Under the pieces are notes generated by a model. The model was given only the letters and a program-made list of their open reading frames with translations, was not told where the DNA came from and did not search any database. A DNA stretch of 64,000 nucleotides from Muraenolepis orangiensis (Eukaryota > Chordata > Actinopteri > Gadiformes > Muraenolepididae), in NCBI GenBank assembly GCA_027704905.1, contig CM051005.1:33312290-33376289 (forward strand), given 5' to 3'. Shown piece by piece: positions 1 through 58,052 of the stretch. Each line of letters begins with the position of its first letter. Within the stretch, counting starts at the first letter, position 1. The position numbers and the translations under genes are program-made.

Positions 1-37023
<37,023 letters not shown>

Positions 37024-37257
37024 GAGGAGACACCCCCCTCCCCCCCCCCCACACACACACACATACACACACCCCTCCCCCCCTCACACACCCCCCCTCA
37101 GTCAAAACCTAATCCTCACATATCCCCCCCCCCCACACGATGCGCTGTTCTGCTGTGTGTCGGCCATCTGTGTCCCTCTCCACCTGTCCTGAGTCATCGC
37201 GGTGTGTGCACTTACACTGCTCCGGGCTCCTCTGTTTGTTCTGGTCCAGTCCCAAAC

Positions 37258-37350
37258 TCACCAGCCCCCCCCGGGGCCCTCATACAGCCCCCCCCCGGGG
37301 CCCTCATACCGCCCCCCCCAGGGCCCTCATACAGCCCCCCCCGGGGCCCT
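37258..37350 (+). repeat. ~22-bp GC-rich repeat in syt7 3' UTR, four units
   Basis: Four units of CCCCCCCGGGGCCCTCATAC type. The self-complementary GGGGCCC core could fold. Confidence 0.9.
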
Positions 37351-38151
37351 CAACTTGTGGGGAGCTTGTCTCTGAACCCCAACCCCTTTCTTTTATATCC
37401 TTATCTCTCCTTCCCTCACACCTCCACCGCCTCACACCTCCGTGGCCCCGTGGGAGGAGAGTTTACTTGCTCTCTCTGAGCTCCACCCTTGGGGGACGGA
37501 CGGACGGACGGACTCTCTGAACTCTCTCAACACCAGTGAGATCAAACTGGTGTTCCTCTCCATCAGATGCTTGAGGAGGTGCAGGGCGGGGGGGGCCTCC
37601 GACTGCAAATACGCTTTACCCTTCTGACCGGTATTGACCCCCTCCGTCCGTCCGAGAGCATCGATCGAGGGCGTGACTTTTCTCCTGCCGTCAAACATCT
37701 GCCCTGATGTGTACCCCCCACCCCCCAACCAGCCAGCCCCTCCTCTATCGGCCGTGAGACGCAACCCGATACGATATCGCGTGAGGGCTGAGCGAGCGGA
37801 GTGTCCAGGCTTGATTTCGGGGGGGACACTGCCACGACACGCCCACATCAGCTGTTCAGTTCCCTTTTCTGTGTGCCTCTCTCTCTCTCTCTCTCTTTTC
37901 CCCGACCCGCTGTAATAATCGTCCCCTTTTTACTGGAACCTTCCGGTGTCTGCTGTGTGTGCTGTGGGGTGATGTGCTGTAACCTATTTTCCTGTTTTCT
38001 GGAAAGAATAACCCCCCCACCCCCCCCCAAAATGAGAGGGGGGGGGTGAGTTTGTGAATAATGTTGTCTTATATTTTCGTTTTGAAAAGAATACGAAAAA
38101 AATCCACATGTTCTTCCAGAGACAAAAAATAAGCAAAAAGCCAGCTTCCAA

Positions 38152-38152
<1 letters not shown>

Positions 38153-38241
<89 letters not shown>
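38153..38241 (+). repeat. (GT)44 microsatellite
   Basis: Pure GT array. Confidence 0.95.
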
Positions 38242-38243
<2 letters not shown>

Positions 38244-38311
38244 ATGCATGCACGCGTGTATCGGTAGGAAGAACATGCATGCAAGTATTATATGTATGTA
38301 GAATTATTGGT

Positions 38312-38352
<41 letters not shown>

Positions 38353-38438
38353 CGTGAGAGTGTGTTCATAATTGACATGCTCATGTATGTATTGTCAACA
38401 GCTGTTGGTGGTATGGTAGGGTATGTGTGGTTGTATGG

Positions 38439-38439
<1 letters not shown>

Positions 38440-38532
<93 letters not shown>

Positions 38533-38545
38533 TGTGTGTGTGTTT
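38440..38545 (+). repeat. (GT)n microsatellite
   Basis: GT array with one GG interruption; a shorter (GT)16 lies at 38,313-38,345. Confidence 0.94.
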
Positions 38546-39006
38546 GTGTGTACATACATGTGTGTGTAAAATAGTGACGGGTGTTTTTGGAGCTTCCACT
38601 GCTTAAGCACGTCTGTTCCCCTCACCGTAATGCAGGGAACAGGAACACATGTATCGTATACATCTTTAACAAACTCAAGAGAGGCAAGAGCCTCTAAATG
38701 TTGAAGTGATCAACCTTGTTGTATTGGGCGCTGTCCTCGGTAAACTGAAGCATACACAAGGTTAGGGTAAGGTTAGGATTAGTGTGTTGTATGGGAAGTG
38801 TCCTGGATCTGTACTGGGTCTGCTTGCAATTGCAGGAAGTGTCTGTCATGTATGCGTGTTAGAAATGATCCAATAATTATAACTAACTAGTGTGGGAATG
38901 GCCGGCGGATGAGGAATTGGTTAATAACAATACCTGACGTGGTCATTCATGTTGGGTGTGCTTCGGATTGCAGTCTCAATGAAATCTGTTTGTAGACCAT
39001 AGACGT

Positions 39007-39008
<2 letters not shown>

Positions 39009-39061
<53 letters not shown>
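39009..39061 (+). repeat. (AT)26 microsatellite
   Basis: Pure AT array. Confidence 0.95.
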
Positions 39062-39064
<3 letters not shown>

Positions 39065-39200
39065 ATCCAGAAGATCTTCATCTGGCACTCCCTGTTTACT
39101 TGTGTTTACAGGCCAGCCTGAGCCTCTCCAATGCGGCGTCTATGTACAATATATATATATATATGTCTATGTCCGAGATCTCCTTCAAGAGAGCCAACCT

Positions 39201-39304
39201 TCAAGAGAGCCAATTAGAGTGTTTGAGACTTCAAGATTCAAGATCTTGAATCTTGAATCTTGAATCTTGAAGTCTCAAACACTCTAAGAGCTAATTGGCT
39301 CTTG
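39201..39304. repeat. large imperfect inverted repeat
   Basis: The left arm GAGAGCCAATTAGAGTGTTT then GAGACTTCAAGATTCAAGA pairs with the right arm TCTTGAATCTTGAAGTCTCA then AACACTCTAAGAGCTAATTG. There is one five-base bulge, and the loop contains further TCTTGAATC repeats. Confidence 0.9.
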
Positions 39305-39469
39305 GTCAAAATATAGAAAGAAAAACATACAGTACATGAGTCATACTGTCCAAAAAAATGAAAATGTATGCCATTCCACTATTTGTATAGTAGTGTGTGT
39401 CTGTGTGTCTGTATATGTGTGTGTGTGTGTGTGTGTCTGTATATGTGTGTGTGTGTGTGTGCGCATTTG

Positions 39470-39500
<31 letters not shown>

Positions 39501-40373
39501 AAGTCAATACCTGAGTGTCCGTTTGTGTGCTTTCTGTCTGTATTCAGTGTTAAGTCTTTGTGTGTAAATCTGCACTGAAATCAGTTTTTTTTTCTTGCCA
39601 GTTTTATACAGAACAATATAGTGTATTGTTTTGGATTCTGTATGATATGAATACAGGTGTATGAATACAGGTGTATGAATACAGGTGTACAGGTGTAGGT
39701 ATGTGGATAATGTTCCTCTTCCTTTTCTTCTTTTTCCGTTTGTCACTGAATCAACGTGGCCCGCCGTGGAGCGGGAATACACCTGTCTGTACAGTGACGT
39801 TGACTTCCTGTGTGTGTGTGATGACTTCCTGTGTGTGTGGCTTCTCAGAGGGGTGTGTCCTTTTGGGCCGAGGGAAACGTGTAATTGTGTAAAGAAAGTA
39901 AAGAAAGACTGCCACCCAACGCCCTCAAAAATGCTAACTCTTGTTCTATCTTTCATGTTCTCTTCTTGACCCTTCAGCATGCCCTGTCACAAATGTTGTT
40001 TGTGTTGGTTTTTGGTTTTGTTCTCAAGTTCCCTGAGACCATGAAGATACATGTAGACTAAGTAAGTCTTGACATCTTTGCTGATGCAAGCTCCTCCCCC
40101 TCCCTCCCCCCCCTACCTCCATCCCCCCCCCCCCCCCCCCACCTGCTCCCATACGTTTTGGCACAAAGTGTTCTGAGTGCCTTATGAGCTGTTGGCAGCT
40201 GCCTCCCTGACTCTGTCACGAGGACGAGGTGTGAGACAGAAGGTGTTCATTACCCTACATTGCGTTGCTTTCCGCAGCATTGTTGTGGTGCGCTGTGACT
40301 CACTTAGGTGGTCCGACCCGTGCACCATAAGTATCCCATAATAACCCACGGGGCGCAGAGCCAGGTCGTCTAT

Positions 40374-40386
40374 CGCCCCCTGCTGG
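40374..40386 (-). promoter_or_regulatory. CTCF-like motif 3' of syt7
   Basis: The reverse complement CCAGCAGGGGGCG matches the CTCF core. It is in non-repetitive sequence. Confidence 0.35.
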
Positions 40387-40873
40387 TCCCCCCCGTGCTC
40401 ACACACGCGTCCCTTCCCTTATGTGTGCCCAGCGGACATTGTTACATTCCAAAAGCGGCCGTGAAAGATCGCGGTACGCCAATTTAACTCCAAGTCAAAA
40501 AACAACAACAACTAACTAACTAACAGGGTTTTATTGTTTTTTTTGTTCTTCCTGCCTTTGAAAAAACATGGAAGATCTTTAAAGATAGTCACCCAAGACG
40601 TGCCGACTCATAAGCGTGGCACCTCGGGCCTTCTACGCTTTCAGGAGCCACCTATTAATATTAATTAATATGCAGGAAGGTCAACCAGAGAGTGATGCGT
40701 CCCAATTCCGATAGTAGGTAAGGCGTTAAGTGGGGGAGTGTATCTTGTGTGTTCTTGGTATCTCTCTGATCCCCCCCCCCCCTTCTCTCTCTCTCTCCCT
40801 TTTCTTTTTGTAGTCACATCAGGTGGGGTGCACAATGTTATATATATCAACCATTTATTTTTGGAAACGTGTA

Positions 40874-41043
40874 CAGTGTATATAGATATATAAATGTGTA
40901 TATATAAAAGATAACAAAAAAAACCGAATACACTCCTGTATCCACCGTTCTTCTTTCAATGAGTATTTGTCGTATTTTCTGTATTTTGACTCAATATCAA
41001 ATTGGGGTCAAATTGACCTTGGGGAAAAAGAAATCCAAAGTGG
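40874..41043 (+). repeat. segment duplicated inside hAT element at 45.6 kb
   Basis: 170 bp nearly identical (about 97 percent by eye) to 45,591-45,759, same orientation. It includes CGAATACACTCCTGTATCCA and TATCAAATTGGGGTCAAATT. No hAT ends flank this copy. Confidence 0.92.
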
Positions 41044-41301
41044 CCACCGGAGGACCGGTGGAATGAAATGTGTTTTGGTTTAAGTGGTGGATGTTTTGTT
41101 CATTTGGGACTGTGACAATCTTTGGCGCCCTCAGCAAATTGCACTGGTGTAATTGGGTGCTGCTGGTTTCCTGTCAGTCAGCGTCTGAACATAGAATCGG
41201 TAATGCGATGACTAACTGCTTTTGTAAATGAAGACATCATTAGCTCGTCATTATTGCAGACACTGCACTGACGATTCACACACACACGGGCCCCCCCTCA
41301 C

Positions 41302-41305
<4 letters not shown>

Positions 41306-41374
<69 letters not shown>
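41306..41374 (+). repeat. (CT)34 microsatellite
   Basis: Pure CT array. Confidence 0.95.
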
Positions 41375-41377
<3 letters not shown>

Positions 41378-41516
41378 GGAAGATCTGCTCTCTAAAGACT
41401 TGAATGAGAGCCCAGGTGTTTAAAGGTAATTCATCTTTAGCCCGCTGCTGCTTTCCTGTAATACATTGACATAGACATTGCCCCCACATACTTAGCCTCC
41501 CACACTTTCCTGCTAC

Positions 41517-41619
<103 letters not shown>

Positions 41620-41701
41620 CATTAAATGCTTTTACAAACTAATAATGCCAGCACACACACACACACACGTGGGTGCAGCTCAGTGGATTAAAGGTGTGTA
41701 G

Positions 41702-41732
<31 letters not shown>

Positions 41733-41836
41733 TGGCGTGACGTTATGTAACACATCCAACGGCATGCAACCCAGTCCCCGTCCCCCCGTCCCCCCTCTCC
41801 CCTCTCCCTCCCTCCCTTGTGAGTTGGAACTCACGG

Positions 41837-42245
41837 AGCGGGGGGGGAGGAGCGGGGGGGGAGACGGGAGGAGCGGGGGGGGAGACGGGAGGAGCGAGGG
41901 GGGTGGGGGGGGAGGAGCGGGGGGGGAGACGGGAGGAGCGAGGGGGGTGGGGGGGGAGGAGCGGGGGGGGGAGACGGGAGGAGCAAGGGGGGGGGGGAGG
42001 AGTGGGGGGGGGGAGGAGCGGGGGGGAGACGGGAGGAGCGAGGGGGGGGAGGCGGGAGGAGCGGGGGGGGAGACGGGAGGAGCGAGGGGGGTGGGGGGGA
42101 GGAGCGGGGGGAGACGGGAGGAGCGAGGGGGGTGGGGGGGGAGGAGCGGGGGGGGAGACGGGAGGAGCAAGGGGGGGGAGGAGCGGGGGGGAGACGGGAG
42201 GAGCGAGGGGGGGGAGGAGCGGGGGGGAGACGGGAGGAGTGGGGG
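41837..42245 (+). repeat. G-rich minisatellite (GAGCGGGGGGG-GAGACGGGAG)
   Basis: Roughly 20-bp and 35-bp alternating units of GGGGGAGACGGGAGGAGCG with poly-G runs of variable length. All frames are open on both strands, so no coding inference is valid. Confidence 0.94.
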
Positions 42246-42491
42246 GTGGGGTGCAGATGCAATAGATGAACACATGCAACAACAAAAACAACAGATCATT
42301 TTTTACTTTGTTTATTGGAATTTTTTAAACGTAGCCAGCATTTACAAAATAATAACTTGTGGGTGTTTTGGTAGATGTATATAACAAGAATACAACAGGA
42401 TAACCCCCCTGCCCCCCAAAAAGTAATAATCATAATAATGTTAATAGAATAGAAATGAAAAATAAATAAGTAATTAGAGAGAGAGAGGGAG

Positions 42492-42530
<39 letters not shown>

Positions 42531-43655
42531 TGAATGAATGTTTTACATATTGTTACTGTGCAGAGATGGCCCACGAGCAACTGTGAATTATGTATGTCCT
42601 CCTTTATAGGTTTGCATTGGGATCTGCTAGTCAGAAACAGAATGTTCAACGTAAATCCAAACTAAAATAAACACGCATTGTATATCCACTATATACATAT
42701 AAAACATGTATATTAACATATTCATTGATTTCACCTCGGGCTGCATTCAGGTTTCGACAGTTAAAAACAAATAATTTTAATAAAATAATTGCTTGTATTT
42801 TTGGCCTTTTCAACACAAATAGCATAGTTGCCCACCTCATGGTGTTCCTCCTTCCCGGTGCACGGGACAGATGGCAGAGGAGGAACAGCCACTCAGAGGG
42901 GAACCCTCCTGACGTCACTTCAGTCGTCTATTCTGGGACAAGCGGAGGACGTTTCAGGTAAAAAGCTGACATCGCCTTTCTCCAAGTGTGATATAACCAC
43001 GCGGGACCCTGTCTGTTGGTCTCCAACTGCACAGCCGCATCCAACCATCTGTATATATATACATGTATATACATGTATATATGTATATATATATGTATGT
43101 ATATATATATAAATGTGTGTGTATGTATATACACACACAAGCTAGTGTGACAAGACTTAACTGCTCGAGAGTAGAGGGAGGAACAGTGTTTATGCAAAAG
43201 GTGCGATACTATAAATAATGACCAGTTTTGATGAACAGTTTTTTGCACCTTTGCTCCATAGACGATTACGTTACTTAGTACATTAAACATTCAAGTAACA
43301 TGTATTGAACCATTAGCCCCCCCCCCCCACCCTTGACATGAACTGTCGTTTTTCCCACATTGACATCCAAAATATATTAGGCTGATGCATCTCTATTTTT
43401 CCCTGACAGCCTGATTATAATAACAACAACACCACAACCATCACCCGATAGCAAATGTGTATTTCATGAGAAGCCGCCCATCTGCTGTTTGCAGATTAGC
43501 GATCAGCAGGTGTGAAGCTAAAAGCAGCGTGTCTGTGTGTGTGTGGGTAGCAGGCTGCGGTGCAGCCAGTAGCGCTATGCTCCCACCTCATGCTCAGGGG
43601 CCCACACTGCACCTCCTCACACAACAACACCACCAACACCAGACTATGGGAGACG

Positions 43656-43669
43656 GTAACCACGGCAAC
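43656..43669 (+). promoter_or_regulatory. RFX X-box-like motif
   Basis: GTAACCACGGCAAC fits the X-box half-site pattern GTNRCC-N2-RGYAAC. Motif match only. Confidence 0.3.
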
Positions 43670-43796
43670 CAAGGCAAATCAACACTTCACATAGTTTAAT
43701 AGCATGTACACAAGAAAAGGCCACGCAACTTTGGTTAACTATACACAAGAATCGGACACATCTTAATTATAGGGAGGGTAACCCTCCAATTTCTTT

Positions 43797-43981
<185 letters not shown>

Positions 43982-44112
43982 TATGGAGACAACTTGGCTG
44001 TGGTGTTGCAAAGCTGGAGAGAAGGAGGGAGCAGCTCATATATGAATTATTCTTATGGAGGCGAGTCTCGGGATGTTGGGAGGGTCCAGAGGGCACTACA
44101 GCTTCACAGCTT

Positions 44113-48910
<4,798 letters not shown>

Positions 48911-49746
48911 TTTACACGTTGTTCCCGTGTTGTTTGTCCTGAGTCCTTAGAGAACATAACACAACATAACAGGAGGACATGTGTTGTTGTGATTGAATGT
49001 CAAGCAGACAGTGGAGGACGACTGTTGGTTACGAAACGTCAAGCCGTAAAGTAGGACCCCATGCCGGCGCCATGTTGGTAAGGTAATACGGTCTAAACAA
49101 TCAATCAAGTAATTAATTAAGTACTGAGTTATTGCGCGTGATGATGATGATGATGATTCTTTTTTGATTTAGCTCGTTGGTTTTGGTTTTGGTTTTTATA
49201 CGGCAATTAATTTACCCTGCGTAGTCGTTGGTTCGCTTTCAGAGCCACACGGAACCATTAACGTATGGGATAGTATGTTTCACCCCGGTCCAATTTGGTC
49301 GATGCACCGGTTATTTTTTTTTTAGGAGCCACCATCAGTAAACAGGCGTTAGGCCTATACAGTATATGTCTTGGGTGTTTCTTGTTGTGTCTAAATGTTA
49401 TTAGCACATAGCAAAAACATGTGGCCTATCAGTATCAGTATTCGATTACGTTAGGTATCGATTTTGAACGTTGAATGCTTGGATTGTTATTGTTGTGGTC
49501 GTAATTGTACGCGACGCTCCCGATTAGCTACAGTTCTAGTTAAGTTGTGGACGAGCGAGACAGCAAGGCAAGCTATAGTGTCTGTTTTAAATTAGACTCA
49601 CACTGAACTAAACACACTTTAGTTGTTTACTTTTAATTATATACATTGCACGGTCGAACCCCCCCCCCCTCATAAGGAACAGATAGCTGAAGCCCTGGCT
49701 GGCAGCTTAGGGTTCTGTATCTCATTGATGCATGAAGGCCTAGAGG
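48911..49746. promoter_or_regulatory. bidirectional promoter interval sdhaf2/cpsf7
   Basis: 836 bp separate the two start codons. No TATA box is obvious near either gene. A YY1-like GGCGCCATGTTGG lies at 49,066-49,078, a type of site common in housekeeping and mitochondrial gene promoters. The promoter role is inferred from the head-to-head arrangement. Confidence 0.55.
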
Positions 49747-53168
<3,422 letters not shown>

Positions 53169-55953
53169 AGTGGTAAGCTTGCATTAGCTCTTTCGTGCAG
53201 CTTGCACTAACTGATACTTTTTAAAGCCCCAGCAATCTATGTACATAAATCCTGTAATACTAGCATAGCCAGCAGCTTGAGTATTTAGCTGTAATTCAAA
53301 ACTGAAAATGTATATTTCTTTTTATTTCCGTTGTTGTGGCACAGATGCTGTTTCTGCCTGTGTATATCTCGTGCGTACTTATAAACTTAACATTAGTTTT
53401 ATTTTGTGCATTCGTGTTTTTCTGTGAGCTTCAGAATCGGCATTGTACGTGTATTTTATATTGTGTTGATTTATGACTCCTAAGAGTTTAACATCAAAGG
53501 GTCGAAGGATAAACTGTGCGTATGGATGCATGAAAAATGCATCACTTCATACGTTTCAAAATGCCGTTCCCAGATCAGAAATGTCCTCTTGAGAGAAACA
53601 TCTTGGCCAGATAAGTTTTTAATGTGTGTTCTGCAATGATAATGCAGACTTCATTACATTATGTCCATTTCTTTATATATATTGCCAGGCGTCCTCATAA
53701 CATACATTAGAATACATTAACAAAAGGTAATGATAATTTAAGTGCATTGAAATGAGATAATGGAATTGGGCCTTGATAGTGAAATGTTTTGTTTTTTAAC
53801 GTTACATAGGGCATTGTGTTCTGAAAGACTATGAGGTTCTCAGGTGAAGGCTCCTGTTACCTGTTGTCCCTCAGCTTTTGTGTCAATGTTATGGTTGAAA
53901 GCTAAACCTTTCCCCCACCCCTCAGAACGTTCCATTCCCGGACAAGACTTAGGGTCTGCATCGAGCCGTAGGGGGCTTCTGGATTATGGAGCAGGGACTG
54001 ATGGTGAGATTGAGAAAGTGACTAATTGTAATATCAACACTCTCAAAAAAACAACCCTACATGCCTTTTCTTGTTTGCATGTCCGTTCACATTTCATTTT
54101 TTGGTCATCTGTTTTTTTGTTGTAAAATGACCAATAGACTTTTAGGCCTTGGCTGAAATTCAGTTTCTTGTACTTACATGTAAATGATCCATTTGTTTCA
54201 TATTTTGTATAAAATGTGGGCTGAACACAATGTACCGGAACATGCTCCTTAATGTCGTGTGTTTTTCTTTTTGTTATTCCGTTTTATTCGGGATTCAAGC
54301 CTTTATGACCTGAAACCCTATTGCCTAACCCCGTTCATCTAGCTGGTGGCCCTGCTAATCCCGTGACAAGGGTAACGCTAGAGGAATGAAACCTAATTAA
54401 ACACATGCAGACATATTCACCGTGAGGGTGAAATGCTAATTGACCAGATGGTGGCTCTAAACAAAGAAGCAAGCCTATATTTTTGGCTAATAACTTCTGA
54501 ACCACATATCCGTGTTGCGTTACCTGAAGTGGGTCTAGACTAATCTAAACCATATAAGTAACACCTTCCTGTGCCTAGACCACATTTTTCACCATTTAGA
54601 ATTTTGTAAAAAAAGTTTGTGTATACCAATCCACACCAAACCTTCCACTCCCAAGTCCGCTATAACTACATTAAAATTTGTCAAATCTTCACCAAATGTT
54701 ATGACCTCAAGGTAACATGCAAATGTTGTCTGTTGGCCAACAGGTGGCAATATGTCAAGCTTATAACTTATAGCTACAAAACATGTATACATGTCAGTGT
54801 TTACCCCCATATGGTTTTAGTGCATCCCTTTGCACAATGTCCCATGAAGTGAAGTGAAGTGAATGAACAACCGCTTTCTGAATGAACAGGACAGGGTTGG
54901 CATTGGCTCTATCCTCATGAGAGTGTTTTCATACACAGCAATGTACGTGGATAACTAGTCACATTTATTTATGATTCAATGATTAAATAACACTGTTCAT
55001 GATAACATGTGTACACAAATAAATAAATAAAAATCAGAAACAACATGGTTAAAAAGAGTCTTATGGTCTACCTCCATAATCTAGTCCAGATTGATTTTTA
55101 TTTATTTATTCTAGACCGGCTCTTTTGGACGACGACTATCGTATTAACAACATTTAAAACATGGTTATAAAGAGTTTACATTATAAAGAGTCGTCAGGGT
55201 CTACAACATTATTCAGTAGTACGTTTTGGTGGGTCTAGTTGTTGTGGTTTTCATTCACTCTTGGATTTCCGAGGACATTTGAACGCACCACTGGGCCACC
55301 TATGTTAGATCTATTTATATATAGTTTAACGATAAACAAAGTCTAATTTTGGTAAGTGTATACAAAATGTTAAGTATCTTTAACGTCTTTAGGTTTTGTT
55401 AAAGGGCGGTCTCGAATCTCTAAGGTCTATCTTTACGTCGCTGGCCTGGTGGTGGTGGTAGGGCTGTATATCAGTTTGTTCGATAATTGTTTTCTTTTCC
55501 TAGGACTGCGCAACAAGGATAACTAGCAGATCACTGATCAATGTTTATCAATCAATGTTGTTTTTCCCACATAATTGTGGCAAAACGACAACAACAACAA
55601 CAACATGTGTGTATTGGTAACTTGAGACGTGTATACATGTGAATAATAATCACCACAGACCGTTTTCGATTGTTTTTTAAATATATATGTAACAAAATAC
55701 AATTTAACAAAACAATACTAGCAACAAATCAATCGTTGACCCGAAAGCACGTGTTTCTTCCTTTTTAGTCGTATACAACAATGCTCTTAATATAAATTGT
55801 ACAGTTCCAAGGTTTGGTAATCGAACTACTGAAAATCGATGGGGTTAAATGGTTAAAAAAAAAAAATTGAATAAACACAGAATATATCAACTTAAAGATG
55901 TAGTATTGCTGCAGCAGACCTCTCACTCACTCACTCACTCACTTGCCAGTCGT

Positions 55954-56715
55954 GACCTGTAGGGGGCGCCAGAGAGCTCCCTGTGACTGACTGACCTGTA
56001 GGGGGCGCCAGAGAGCTCCCTGTGACTGACTGACCTGTAGGGGGCGCCAGAGAGCTCCCTGTGACTGACTGACCTGTAGGGGGCGCCAGAGAGCTCCCTG
56101 TGACTGACTGACCTGTAGGGGGCGCCAGAGAGCTCCCTGTGACTGACTGACCTGTAGGAGGCGCCAGAGAGCTCCCTGTGACTGACTGACCTGTAGGGGG
56201 CGCCAGAGAGCTCCCTGTGACTGACTGACTGACCTGTAGGGGGCACCAGAGAGCTCCCTGTGACTGACTGACCTGTAGGGGGCGCCAGAGAGCTCCCTGT
56301 GACTGACTGACCTGTAGGGGGCGCCAGAGAGCTCCCTGTGACTGACTGACTGACCTGTAGGGGGCGCCAGAGAGCTCCCTGTGACTGACTGACCTGTAGG
56401 GGGTGCCAGAGAGCTCCCTGTGACTGACTGACTGACCTGTAGGGGGCACCAGAGAGCTCCCTGTGACTGACTGACCTGTAGGGGGCGCCAGAGAGCTCCC
56501 TGTGACTGACTGACCTGTAGGGGGCACCAGAGAGCTCCCTGTGACTGACTGACCTGTAGGGGGCGCCAGAGAGCTCCCTGTGACTGACTGACTGACCTGT
56601 AGGGGGCACCAGAGAGCTCCCTGTGACTGACTGACCTGTAGGGGGCGCCAGAGAGCTCCCTGTGACTGACTGACCTGTAGGGGGCACCAGAGAGCTGCCT
56701 GTGACTGACTGACTG
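55954..56715 (+). repeat. 39-bp minisatellite, 19 units, CTCF-like core
   Basis: Unit of 39 bp (43 bp where an extra GACT is present) containing GACCTGTAGGGGGCGCCAGA and GAGCTCCCTGTGACTGACT. Twelve units keep GGGGGCGCC, five have GGGGGCACC, one GGGGGTGCC and one GGAGGCGCC. All three - frames are open for up to 300 codons only because the common period is divisible by three. Confidence 0.96.
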
Positions 56716-56905
56716 ACTAACTAGAACAACACCTCCTCCTGCTGCTTGCTGCTCGCTCCTCTTCAGAGAGCTGGGCCACATTTCGGTGAACCAACATGGG
56801 TAGCGATCGCTGGGGGTGAAGAACAACAACAACAACACAACGCAACAAAAAAAATAAACTTTAGTCGGGATCAGGTGTGAAGAAGCGAAAGGAAAGAAGG
56901 GGGAC

Positions 56906-56932
56906 TGCTGCTGCTGCTGCTGCTGCTGCTGC
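56906..56932 (+). repeat. (CTG)9 in pde3b 5' leader
   Basis: Trinucleotide run 17 nt before the pde3b ATG. In the pde3b frame it reads as poly-alanine. Confidence 0.9.
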
Positions 56933-56948
56933 AGTAGTAGTGGGAAAC

Positions 56949-57890
56949 ATGGCCGAAGGAGGAGATGTTTTGCACGGCAAAATAAGGCACCACGACGGCA
57001 TGGTGGGAAGTGTGCACGGCGGTGGCGGCTCCTCCGAGAGCTCCAGGAACGGTTATGTGAAGAGCTGCGTCACCCCTCTCAAGCAGGACCACCACCACCA
57101 CCACCACCACCAACACCACCACCACAGGGGGTTCTGGGTCAACGTGTGCAGGTTCTGCACACACGAAGCCGTGCTGGGCTCCAAGTGGGTCAGGGTCTCA
57201 GCCCTCTACGTGGGTGCGTTTTTGATCCTTCTAGTTTCTTTTCTTATTTCCAGGGCTTTGCAAAGTGACTCCCTTTGGGATTTGCGGACTTTTGTGTCGG
57301 GGTTCTCCCAGTCGATCAGCCCCTTATTCAGCATAGGCTGTGCGTTCTTCTTTTTAACCTTTTACCTGAGGAGGAGGAAAAGGAAAGAGAGCAGCAACAC
57401 ATGGTGGCTCCTGTCACTGCCGGCGTCGTGTTACCTTGGGGACTTTTTGGTTTTGCGCTTTTTGCAATGGGGAGAGGACCAGCACCACATGCACATGGTG
57501 GGCAGGTTGCTGTTCGTGTTGGGCTGTGTGGGTCTGCTCACACTGATCCCCACGTTGAAACTCAGACACAGTGTCCTCGTCCTGTTCTTCGCCAGCGCGG
57601 TGTGGCTGGTGTCCTTCACCAGTCTGACGTGCCTGCCCCTGCTGCTCAGGCCGCTCGTCGCTTGCTTCGCCGCGATGTGTGGCTCCCTGCTGGGACTCGG
57701 CTTTGACCATTATTACCCCCCGTCGAGGGAAGTGCCGATGAATAGGATGTCCAGCGCCGAGGAGAAGGTCCCGGTGATCAGACCCAGGAGGAGGTCCAGT
57801 TGTGTTTCACTGGGAGAAACGTCCACCAGCTATTATGGAAGTTGTAAGATGCCCCGCAGACCCTCTCTGCCGTGCATATCGAGAGAACAG
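56949..57890 (+). CDS. pde3b: phosphodiesterase 3B, exon 1 (partial gene)
   Basis: 314 codons in one exon, ending phase 0 at Q before donor GTATGT. Pde3b is a membrane-bound cGMP-inhibited cAMP phosphodiesterase of adipose, liver and beta cells. This exon gives the N-terminal regulatory half: NGYVKSCVTPLKQD near residue 34; a fish-type His run (residues 48-59); six hydrophobic segments (about 84-102, 121-140, 152-172, 185-203, 208-228, 230-251); then EEKVPVIRPRRRSSCVSLGE (271-290), the PKA/Akt site region; and RRPSLPCISREQ. The catalytic HD domain is encoded by exons beyond the window. The start is the first in-frame ATG, in good context (AACATGG). PDE3A is the alternative; VPVIRPRRRSSCVSLGET is shared by both, while NGYVKSCVTPL resembles PDE3B more. 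Confidence 0.88.
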
Positions 57891-57919
57891 GTATGTCCGT
57901 CCCGCTGCTGCAGGTGCCC

Positions 57920-58052
<133 letters not shown>

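Larger units (their letters stand above)
53169..56948. other. cpsf7 3' UTR, intergenic DNA and pde3b 5' region
   Basis: 53,169-55,900 is mostly unique AT-rich sequence with no gene recognised and no long tandem repeat. Several AAATAAATAAA words occur near 55,018-55,030 and may be polyadenylation signals. The 39-bp minisatellite begins at 55,954. The pde3b 5' UTR lies in the last roughly 200 bp. Confidence 0.6.

Noticed and set aside
41688..42384. Gly/Arg and Pro/Ser open frames of 143-226 codons
   Set aside because: All frames open over a G-rich minisatellite on both strands.
55935..56838. Three overlapping - strand open frames of 198-299 codons with a repeated SVTGSSLAPPTGQ-type peptide
   Set aside because: They are readings of the 39-bp minisatellite in all three frames; the common period is divisible by three and has no stop. 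No start context or homology.
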